From Pempheris klunzingeri (lineage: Eukaryota; Chordata; Actinopteri; Acropomatiformes; Pempheridae), in assembly GCF_042242105.1 (NCBI RefSeq), contig NC_092022.1:26590001-26654000 (forward strand): DNA of 64,000 nt, in the 5' to 3' direction. The position numbers were made by a program, and so were the translations under genes. A model generated the notes under the pieces. That model saw only the letters and a list, made by a program, of their open reading frames with translations. It had not been told where the DNA came from and did no database searches. This document shows positions 45,992 to 56,716 of the stretch, piece after piece; the stretch's first letter is position 1; each line of letters begins with the position of its first letter.

Positions 45992-46710
45992 ATCCGTCCG
46001 TCCGTCCATCCATCCATCCATTATCTTCCACTTATCCGAGGTTGGGTCGCGGTGGCAACAGGTCAAGCAGGGCACTGCAGACGCCCTTCTCCCGTGCAGC
46101 GCTTTCCAGCTCACCCCGGGGGATCCCGAGGCGTTCCCAGGCCAGATGAGAGATTTAATCCCTCCAGTCGGTTCTGGGTCTGCCCCGGGGTCTCCTCCCA
46201 GAGCGACATGCCCAGAAAACCTCCAAGGGGAGGCGCCCAGGAGGCGTCCTGACCAGATGCCTGAACCACCTCAACTGGCTCCTTTCGATGTGAAGGAGCA
46301 GCGGCTTTACTCCGAGCTCCTCCCAGATGTCCGAGCTCCTCACCCTTAGAGCTCCTCACCCTCAGAGCTCCTCACCCTTAGAGCTCCTCACCCTGTTTCT
46401 AAGGTTGAGCCCAGACACCCTACGGAGGAAACTCACTTCAGCCGCTTGTATCCGCACTCTCGTTCTTTTGGTCATGACCCTACGACGCCGCACCAATCCG
46501 CCTGTCATCTCACGCTCCATTTTACCTTCACTGAGAACAAGACCCCAAGATACTTAAACTCCCCCACTTGGTGCAGCAACTCACTCCCAACCCAAAGGGG
46601 GCAATCCACCTTTTCTCGGCAGAGAACCACGGCCTCAGACTTCGAGGTGCTGACCCTCCTGAGTGCTTCAAACTGGACGCTTTCCTCGGCTGCGCCTTGA
46701 GATCAGAATG
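45992..46710 (-). mobile_element. RT-LINE 3' fragment upstream of copy 3
   Basis: Minus-strand translation gives IERSQLRWFRHLVR and GRRPRGRPRTDWRD, the C-terminal end of the reverse-transcriptase ORF of a widespread fish non-LTR retrotransposon. It ends in GGAT repeats (seen as ccatccatcc at 46008 on the plus strand). A small GAGCTCCTCACCCTTA array has expanded inside it (46315-46400). Confidence 0.8.
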
Positions 46711-48274
46711 TCTGACTTTCTGTACAAGCGGCTGCTGGTTGGGTAACGAATCCGTCACTGAGCGGCAAAACAAACGGATCAGTTAATCATTGGTTCCTGT
46801 TTTAGTGCGTCCCAAAGTGAAGTGGTACATCAGATGAGGAGCTGCCAGAAGCATCTCCACCATCAGGGTGGAGGTTTTACCGCCTGCAGAGGGCGACTGA
46901 AACACAGTGATCAGGTTCTACCCCATCAGACGAGGATCTTCTGGTCTCTGCTTTCTGCTTCTTCTGGTGGTTTTGGTGCTAAGTGACAACAGGATTAAAT
47001 TGTGCACTTGTGATTTATGGATTCACGGTTTGTATTTATTGTTGTTTTTGCTCAGTTTTCTTTAAGACTTTCAGAAGTTACAACAGAGAGTCGGATTCAA
47101 ACCCGGACCTGGAACATTTAGACCTCACAGCCGAGGCTGATGGGAAACACATCAGTTTATGAAGGAGCTAAACTCACAGTGAAACTGTTAGCATGCTAAC
47201 TTTAGCTCCCAGCACTCAGTGGAGACTTGTCAGATGTAGAACAGAGAAAATGAAGATGGTTTCTGCAGATATTGATGTTGACCTTTAACCCTTGAACACT
47301 AACCTAACAGTTAGTAACACCATCACTAACGTCAGGTATATTTTACCTGATAGAAAAATACTTCTCATCAAAACATATTAAAGTACAACAATACACGGCA
47401 AACTGAAGAACTCTTCTTTTACTTTCCTTATACGTCTCATAAAACAGAAAAAAGGTATCATGGGGGAACCCTATAAAAAAAGACAAAGGTCTCCAGACAC
47501 TCTTCAACTCCCCCCTGAATAAACAAACAAACCCAAAATATCCCCACAAAATCTACAGTTACACTGCCTGACATTAATGTTACCCTTTGATTTACATTTG
47601 CGTTGTAACTTGATAAAAGTGAAAAATCTAAATAATAAAATGCCGTACAGAGTTCTGAAAGCTGCTCTGATACAGGAAATATGAAGCACAGCGTTTCCTT
47701 TTAACTGTCGGTACAAAGAATAAAAGCTGCCACAGCAAACTGGAGCCTGCGTCCGACGTGAAGCAACAACTTCAGATTAAAGCTCAAGAGAAAACGTATC
47801 AGCAGCATGTTGTGTTACAGGATCAGAGCTACAGATAAATATTCAGACATTAACCGGCTGCACTGGTTCGTCTGGATCAAACTATGAAGCCACCTTCACG
47901 TGTTTCACACAGTTTGTCACACGTGCGTCAATTTAAAGCTAAATCTAGATCAGATCAAGATTCCTGCGGCCACGTCTTCATGCTTTCACGCCAACAAATC
48001 ACACACATTAAAAAATCCTGATTATGATGTTCAGTCGATCTGAGAGCTGAAGATGAGTCCAAACACAGAAAACAAACATGAAAATCAAAAGTGAAATTGT
48101 TGTATACAGAGACAGTGGAGATATATGTACTTCAATTTAAAAGTGAAGAAAGAAGCTGCTGTATTTGTTATACAATTATCCCTTACTCCCTGATTAAAGC
48201 TCAATATTTGTATTGATCCAGTAACAGAACTGTTCTGTAGGCGTCGTCATGCAGGAGCTTCATCACCTTCAGAC

Positions 48275-50235
48275 TCAGTCAGTTGGGTTTAAGAGGTTCT
48301 GTTTGGAAAAAAAGGAGAAATCGTCAAACTCCCCATAAAAATCTACAGAAAACATGAACGTACGTGTTCAATATCAAACAACTGATGTATTAAAGGAGTG
48401 ATAATATAATTATATACAGCTTCACTATTACAGAGGAACATCTGTGCTTGTTTGAATATTATACGTATATTAAAGAGTTCTTAGTGCTCAGAGATCAGAG
48501 ACAGACAGACAGTCAGACAGACAGTCAGACAGACAGACGTGTTCACCTCTGCTTCCTCTGACTGTTGTTTCTTCCTCCTGCAAAGAGTTTCATATAATCA
48601 GTCAAAGTTTAATTTTCAGAAAGAAAACATGAAAAGGATCAAAATAGTAGATGTTTAGAGTGAATGTTGTAGTTACTCCTGTAGCTCCATCTGTTGCACA
48701 ACTGTTGCTCCTCCTGTTGCTCCGCCTGTTGCCCTGCCTGTTGCCCCTCCTGTTGCTCCTCCTGTTGCTCCTCCTGTTGCTCCTCCTGGTGCTCCTCCTG
48801 TTGCTCCTCCTGTTGCTCCTCCTGTAGCTCCACCTGTTGCCCCTCCTCTTGCCCCGCCTGTTGCCCCTCCTGTTGCTCCTCCTGTTGCTCCTCCTGTTGC
48901 CCCTCCTGTTGCTCCGCCTGTTGCCCCTCCTGTTGCCCCTCCTGTTGCCCCTCCTGTTGCTCCTCCTGTTGCTCCTCCTGTTGCCCCATCCTGTTGAAAG
49001 AATTTCACATTACACTCAGCAGCTTGCAGACAAAAGGGATAAAAGAGATAAAAGTTTTTTTCACACAGACTGTTTCCTCTCCACCAAACGTCTGTTAAAC
49101 TGTTAATTTAATGAGGTAGGAAATATGTTTGTTTAGAGTATAGAGTTACCCCCCCCAACCCCCCCAGACAGACTTCTGTATCCTCACCAAACAGCATAAG
49201 AGCCAACAGGTGTTGATTCCTTACCTGGTTTTGTCCTGCAGGAGTTTCAATCAGTTCCTCAACAGCATCAAAACACTTTTCCCATGATTCACCACATAAG
49301 TTTTTCTTTGCTGCTTCTGTCAACTTCTCTTTTGCTTCTGTTGTCAAAATGTCTTTCACTACATCGTCCTCGTCCAAAATCACTCTGTAAAGTGCAAAGT
49401 TTCCGTTCCAACATGAGCCGTTGCAGCATTTTCTCCATTCAAATGACATCACTAAGGAAACCACAACAAGGACACAGAAGAGAACACTGAGGCCAATAAC
49501 CTGGAGGAGAGGAGCCAGAGTTGGTTATAATGTCACCACAGAGTTCATTGTCTCCAGATAACAGAGGCTGATAACAGGATACAGATACAATATGATGTGA
49601 GCATTAACCATAACCACTGCAACCAGTGGAAGAACCGACTGACAGGACGTGTTTGAAGCAAGAAAAACTCACCATGGACTCGTTCTTCAGTTCAGTGATG
49701 GTCGACTGTTCCTCTGCTGTGATGTTGTTCTTGTCTTTGCAGGCCAAATGTCTCTGTTGTTCAGACTGATCGTTCTGACAGCAAACGTACCAATCTCCAT
49801 CGATGAACACGAACACAGGCCACAGCAGGCCAACGAAAGCCGCCTTGATGATGTGACACAATAAAACACAGGAAAATGTGCCCAGTCTTTTCCTGCAGCG
49901 GATGACTTCAGTCCCACCTTGTCTCGAACATGTACAGGTACATGTGTATTTCCAGGCTCTTTGAAATATCTTGTCCGTCCAGAGATGCAAAACAAGCAAA
50001 ATACAACCCGGCATCACCGTGTACATGTAGCAGGAAACAGCTTGTGGTTTGCAGGAGCACTGAAAATCCTCGTCAAGTACAACATTGTAAATAAAAATCA
50101 CAATGATGGCGATGAAGGGGCTGAGCTTTTTGAGAGAGAATTGTGGAAAGATGTTGTTCATCTTTGGTGCAAACTTGGCATCTGCTGACAGCTGCTGCAT
50201 GTAAGCTCTTGATATACTTTCAGGAAAACGCTCGA
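48275..50235 (-). CDS. CALHM-like channel gene, copy 4 (Ala-Thr-Gly-Gly repeat form)
   Basis: Exons: A 50235-49673, B 49500-49225, C 48990-48677, D 48577-48547, E 48298-48275; all phases agree. From the Met at 50161 the product is about 377 aa. The start context reads MNN where other copies have MKN. TM1-TM4, the CSC loop and both sequons are present, and the TM2-TM3 loop is short. Exon C starts with a 13-base first unit and so is read as about 22 Ala-Thr-Gly-Gly repeats. A late GTTGTG word returns it to the family frame (VVQQMELQE) before the donor, so the exon keeps the family phase (3n+2). Exon E carries the TTAAACCCAACTGACTGA variant shared with copy 3, ending NLLNPTD and dropping the acidic tail. 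Expression is untested. Confidence 0.78.
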
Positions 50236-50299
50236 CTGTGGATGGAGCAAAAGTGTTACACAACAGTTTCTCTTTTTCTCTCTCCCCCTCTCCACCCAG

Positions 50300-50543
50300 A
50301 TCCTGGTTCTTTTCCAGGTTTCTTCCTGTTAAAGTCTTTACCTGTTAAAGGGACCTGCCACTGTGTCCTAATTTAATATCTGATGCTGCTCATGTTTGGA
50401 TTCTTGAATCCTTAATGTTGGATTCCTGAATCGTTGGTCTCTGAATTAAAGAGTTTGGTCTGACCTGCTCTTTATGGAAAGTGTCTTGAGATAACACTGT
50501 TATGTTGGTGCTATATAATAAAGATTGATTGATTGATTGAAAG
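50300..50543 (+). mobile_element. L2-type LINE 3' end upstream of copy 4
   Basis: Close copy of 45380-45622, with a deletion near 50335 and the same TTGA tail. It was duplicated together with the gene. Confidence 0.75.
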
Positions 50544-50910
50544 TGGACGTGGGCGAGAGACGATAAACTGTCTCCATTTATGGTGAAACTGATTTTTTTT
50601 GTACTTAGTTTTTTATTTTGCTGCCAATTCCGAGTGAAAACTAATACACAGAATCACACATGTGCAGACTGAAGAGGTGTTACGTGGCATTTGTGAACAT
50701 GAGAAACCTTTTTAAGACAAAGAGGAACAAAGGAAAGAAAGAAAGAAAACTTCCAGCAACGCGGGACGACTTTGTAAAGTGTAGAAATCACAGACACGAC
50801 ACTAACTGCTGTTTCAAATGTGTCCACTGTTCAGTTCCAGATACGTGTGACTGAATGTTTGGTGCCTTTGCAGACACACTGTGATCTGGAAGCTGTGATG
50901 CACATGTACA

Positions 50911-51560
50911 TCCGTCCGTCCGTCCATCCATCCATTATCTTCCACTTATCCGAGGTTGGGTCGCGGTGGCAACAGGTCAAGCAGGGCACTGCAGACGCCC
51001 TTCTCCCGTGCAGCGCTTTCCAGCTCACCCCGGGGGATCCCGAGGCGTTCCCAGGCCAGATGAGAGATTTAATCCCTCCAGTCGGTTCTGGGTCTGCCCC
51101 GGGGTCTCCTCCCAGAGCGACATGCCTGGAAAACCTCCAAGGGGAGGCGTCCAGGAGGCGTCCTGACCAGATGCCTGAACCACCTCAACTGGCTCCTTTC
51201 GATGTGAAGGAGCAGCGGCTTTACTCCAAGCTCCTCAGCCTTAGAGCTCCTCACCCTCTCTCTAAGGTTGAGCCCAGACACCCTACGGAGGAAACTCACT
51301 TCAGCCGCTTGTATCCGCACTCTCGTTCTTTTGGTCATGACCCTACGACGCCGCACCAATCCGCCTGTCATCTCACGCTCCATTTTACCTTCACTGAGAA
51401 CAAGACCCCAAGATACTTAAACTCCCCCACTTGGTGCAGCAACTCACTCCCAACCCAAAGGGGGCAATCCACCTTTTCTCGGCAGAGAACCACGGCCTCA
51501 GACTTCGAGGTGCTGACCCTCCTGAGCGCTTCAAACTGGACGCTTTCCTCGGCTGCGCCT
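50911..51560 (-). mobile_element. RT-LINE 3' fragment upstream of copy 4
   Basis: Same element and break points as 45992-46710. The internal GAGCTCCTCACC array is shorter. Minus-strand translation reads RTRVRIQAAEVSFLRRVSG and then IERSQLRWFRHLVR continuously (51069-51383). Confidence 0.8.
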
Positions 51561-52707
51561 TGAGATCAGAATGTCTGACTTTCTGTACGAGCAGCTGCTG
51601 GTTGGGTAACGAATCCGTCACTGAGCAGCAAAACAAACGGATCAGTTAATCATTGGTTCCTGTTTTAGTGCGTCCCAAAGTGAAGTGGTACATCAGATGA
51701 GGAGCTACCAGAAGCATCTCCACCATCAGGGTGGAGGTTTTACTGCCTGCAGAGGGCGACTGAAACACAGTGATCAGGTTTTACCCCCTCAGACGAGGGT
51801 CTTCTGGTCTCTGGTTTCTGCTTCCTCTGGTGGTTTTGGTGCTAAGTGACGACAGGATTAAATTGTGCACTTGTGATTTATGGATTTAAGGTTTGTATTT
51901 ATTGTTGTTTTTGCTCAGTTTTCTTTAAGACTTTCAGAAGTTACAACAGAGAGTCGGATTCAAACCCGGACCTGGAACATTTAGACCTCACAGCCGAGGC
52001 TGATGGGAAACACATCAGTTTATGAAGGAGCTAAACTCACAGTGAAACTGTTAGCATGCTAACTTTAGCTCCCAGCACTCAGTGGCGACTTGTCAGATGT
52101 AGAACAGAGAAAATGAAGATGGTTTCTGCAGATATTGATGTTGACCTTTAACCCTTGAACACTAACCTAACAGTTAGTAACACCATCACTAACGTCAGGT
52201 ATATTTTACCTGATAGAAAAATACTTCTCATCAAAACATATTAAAGTACAACAATACACGGCAAACTGAAGAACTCTTCTTTTACTTTCCTTATACGTCT
52301 CATAAAACAGAAAAAAGGTATCATGGGGGAACCCTATAAAAAAAGACAAAGGTCTCCAGACACTCTTCAACTCCCCCCTGAATAAACAAACAAACCCAAA
52401 ATATCCCCACAAAATCTACAGTTACACTGCCTGACATTAATGTTACCCTTTGATTTACATTTGCGTTGTAACTTGATAAAAGTGAAAAATCTAAATAATA
52501 AAATGCAGTACAGAGTTCTGAAAGCTGCTCTGATACAGGAAATATGAAGCACAGCGTTTCCTTTTAACTGTCGGTACAAAGAATAAAAGCTGCCACAGCA
52601 AACTGGAGCCTGCGTCCGACGTGAAGCAACAACTTCAGATTAAAGCTCAAGAGAAAACGTATCAGCAGCATGTTGTGCTGCAGAAAAAGGCGTCCGTCAT
52701 CCCGTCT

Positions 52708-54531
52708 TCACTCCAAGTGTGACGAAGAGGTTCCAGGCATAAAGGCATCGCTCTGTTTGGAGAAAACACAGATTCAAGAGGAAGTGAGTTTCTTTCATGA
52801 AAACATCATAATTATTATCCTACTAATAATAAAATATCAGAGCTGATCCTGAAATGCATCCTGCAGGAGAACATGTGGCCAGAAGTATGTAGACACCTGA
52901 ACCCTCCCTTCAGGTAGAACATCATCATCCGAACTCCTCAACACACTTCAGTTCATCCAAACTCTGCTCACACTCCCTCCACAGCCTCCACTGACCCTCG
53001 TCCCACAACGGATCCAATTTAAAAACCTGCTCTTCGCTCACAAAGCTCCACAACCGCAACCCTTTGAGTTCCTACCAACACTTCAGTCACATTCGGCTCC
53101 TGATACAAGATGGAACAGCGACCTCCAGTGGAGTTATGTGCAGACACACAGGCAGACAGACAGACAGACAGATGTGTTCACCTCTGTTTCCTCTGACTGT
53201 TGTTTCTTCCTCCTGCAAAGAGTTTCATAAAATCAGTCAAAGTTTCATTTACAGAAAGAAAACATGAAAAGGATCAAAATAGATGAGTAATGTTGTAGTT
53301 ACTCCTCCTGTGTCATCTTCTGTAGCTCCATATCTTGCTGCTCCTGTTGCTCATCCTGTTGAAAGGTTGTGCATTTTTAGTTTAGACTGTTTCCTCTCCA
53401 CCAAAAGTCTAATGAGGTAGGAAATATGTTTGTTTAGAGTATAGAGTTACCCCCAACCCCCCCAGACAGACTTCTGTATCCTCACCAAACAGCATAAGAG
53501 CCAACAGGTGTTGATTCCTTACCTGGTTTTGTCCTGCAGGAGTTTCAATCAGTTCCTCAGCAGCATCAAAACACTTTTCCCACAATTTACCATGTAGTTT
53601 TTCCTTTACTATTTTTGTCAACTTCTCTTTTGCTTCTGTTGTCAAAATGTCTTTCACTACATCGTCCTCGTCCAAAATCACTTTGTAAAGTGCAAAGTTT
53701 CTGTTGCAACATGAATCCTTACAGCATTTTCTCCATTCAAATGACATCACTAAGGAAACCACAACAAGGACACAGAAGAGAACACTGAGGCCGATAACCT
53801 GGAGGAGAGGAGCAAGAGTTGGTTATAATGTCACCACAGAGTTCATTGTCTCCAGATAACAGAGGCTGATAACAGGATACAGATACAATATGATGTGAGC
53901 ATTAACCATAACCACTGCAACCAGTGGAAGAACCGACTGACAGGACGTGTTTGAAGCAAGAAAAACTCACCATGGACTCGTTCTTCAGTTCAGTGATGGT
54001 CGACTGTTCCTCTGCTGTGATGTTGTTCTTGTCTTTGCAGGCCAAATGTCTCTGTTGTTCAGACTGATCGTTCTGACAGCAAACATACCAATCTCCATCG
54101 ATCAACACGAACACAGGCCACAGCAGGCCAACGAAAACCGCCTTGAAGATGTGACACAATAAAACACAGGAAAATGTGTCCAGTCTTTTCCTGCAGCTGA
54201 TGACTTCAGTCCCACCTTGTCTCGAACATGAACAGCTACATGTGTATTTCCAGGCTCTTTGAAATATCTTGTCCGTCCAAAGATGCAAAACAAGCAAAAT
54301 AAAAGCCGGCATCCACATGTACATGTAGCAGGAATGAGGTTGTGGTTTGCAGGAGCACTGAAAATCCTTGTCAAGCACAACATTGTGAATAAAAATCACA
54401 ATGATGGCAATGAAGGTGCTGAGCTGACTGAGAGAATGCTCGAAGGATGTTCTTCATCTTTGGTGCAAACTTGGCATCTGCTGACAGCTGCTGCACGTAA
54501 GGTCTTGATATACTTTCAGGAAACCGCTCGA
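52708..54531 (-). pseudogene. CALHM-like gene, copy 5, frameshifted in TM1
   Basis: Exons: A 54531-53971, B 53798-53523, C 53355-53303, D 53212-53182, and a different last exon 52752-52708. Relative to copy 2, two bases are missing near 54434 ('ctgagagaatgctcg' against 'ctgagaacgaatgcttg'). This breaks the frame between the N-terminal helix and TM1, and the upstream frame then stops soon after. Downstream the CSC loop, TM2, TM3, sequons, TM4 and CTD are open. Exon C is the short, array-free kind (ending MELQKMTQE). The usual last exon and part of the 3' flank are gone; an unrelated CCAAACAG acceptor with 14 in-phase codons (SDAFMPGTSSSHLE) takes its place. An internal Met after the deletion (54399) would lack most of TM1, so I call it a pseudogene. 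Confidence 0.7.
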
Positions 54532-54594
54532 CTGTGGATGGAACAAAAGCGTTACATAACAGTTTCAAAACAGTTTCTCTTTCTCTCTCTCCCT

Positions 54595-55020
54595 AACCTC
54601 CCAGATCCTGGTTCTGTTAAAGGGGAGTTCTTCCTGCCACTGTTTCCTAATATAATATCTGATGTTGCTCATGTGGAGATTCTTGAATCCTTAATGTTGA
54701 ATTTCTAAATCCTTTGGTCTGAGCTGCCAGGAGGCGTCCTGATCAGATGCCTGAACCACCTCAACTGGCTCCTTTCGATGTGAAGGAGCAGCGGCTCTAC
54801 TCCGAGCTCCTCACCCTTAGAGCTCCTCACCCTTAGTGCTCCTCACCCTTAGAGCTCCTCACCCCTAGAGCTCCTCACCCTCTCTCTAAGGCTGAGCCCA
54901 GACACCCTACTAAGGAAACTCACTTCAGCTGCTTGCATCTGTGATCTCGTTCTTATGGTCATGACCTGCACTACTGCAGACGCCGCACCAATCCGACTGT
55001 CATCTCTGTCAAAAGACTTC
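54595..55020. mobile_element. fused LINE fragments upstream of copy 5
   Basis: Same plus-oriented L2-type piece joined to the minus-oriented RT-LINE piece as at 41205-41650, with the same join and nearly the same sequence. The following 55020-55485 block also matches 41640-42110. Confidence 0.7.
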
Positions 55021-56431
55021 TTCTTTAGGTTGAGGAGATTGGAGCCAGCTTGCAAGTTATAACAAAGTTTAATCTTACATGTAAGAGAAGCGTTTAACAG
55101 TGCAACAACATCATAGAGGTTACAGAGTAAAAGGCTCAACCAGTGAGCATGTACAGTTGGTTTTTATAATGGCCGTTGTGGGTGTAGTTCTCACACATCG
55201 TGTGATCATCTACTGGCGTGAGAACTTCTTCTTGTCCTTGTAGATATGAGGCTTCACACCGTTGCAGAGCACACCCTCGATTGCCACTCTGTCTGGCAAT
55301 TCGTGAGCATGTCCTTGGATGGCAATTCTCATAACAAAGATGGTTTCTGCAGATATTCACCAGCTGAGCAGGCAAAATATCGATGCAGGAGCCGTCACAG
55401 CGGAGTGCTGATTCACAGGAAAGATGGAAACAACAATAATGTTTCTCACAGAATTGAAGCACAGATGTTGACCTTTAACCCTTGAACATTAACCTAACAG
55501 TTAGTAACACCATCACTAACGTCGGGTCTATTTTACCTGATACTTCTCATCAAAACATTAAAGTACAACAATACACGGCAAACTGAAGAACTCTTCTTTT
55601 ACTTTCCTTATACAATGTCTCATAAAACAGAAAAAAGGTATCATGGGGGAACCCTATAAAAAAAGACAAAGGTCTCCAGACACTCTTCAACTCCCCCCTG
55701 AATAAACAAACAAACCCAAAATATCCCCACAAAATCTACAGTTACACTGCCTGACATTAATGTTACCCTTTGATTTACATTTGCATCGTAACTTGATTAA
55801 AGTGAATAATCTAAATAATAAAATGCAGTACAGAGTTCTGAAAGCTGCTCTGATACAGGAAATATGAAGCACAGCGTTTCCTTTTAACTGTCGGTACAAA
55901 GAATAAAAGCTGCCACAGCAAACTGGAGCCTGCGTCCGACGTGAAGCAACAACTTCAGATTAAAGCTCAAGAGAAAACGTATCAGCAGCATGTTGTGTTA
56001 CAGGATCAGAGCTACAGATAAATATTCAGACATTAACCGACTGCACTGGTTCGTCTGGATCAAACTATGAAGCCACCTTCACATGTTTCACACAGTTTGT
56101 CACACGTGTGTCAATTTAAAGCTAAATCTAGATCAGATCAAGATTCCTGCGGCCACGTCTTCATGCTTTCACGCCAACAAATCACACACATTAAAAAATC
56201 CTGATTATGATGTTCAGTCGATCTGAGAGCTGAAGATGAGTCCAAACACAGAAAACAAACATGAAAATCAAAAGTGAAATTGTTGTATACAGAGAGACAG
56301 TGGAGATATATGTACTTCAATTTAAAATTGAAGAAAGAAGCTGCTGTATTTGTTATACAATTATCCCTTACTCCCTGATTAAAGCTCAATATTTGTATTG
56401 ATCCAGTAACAGAACTGTTCTGTAGGTGTCG

Positions 56432-56681
56432 TCATGCAGGAGCTTCGTCATCTTCAGACTCAGTCACTCTGTGTATGAGGTTCTGTTTGGAAAAAAAGGT
56501 AAAAATTGTCAAACTTCCCATAAAAATCTACAGAAAACATGAACGTACATGTTCAATATCAAACAACTGATGTATTAAAGGAGTAATAATATAATTATAT
56601 ACAGCTTCACTATTACAGAGGAACATCTGTGCTTGTTTGAATATTATACGTATATTAAAGAGTTCTTAGTGCTCAGAGATC

Positions 56682-56716
<35 letters not shown>

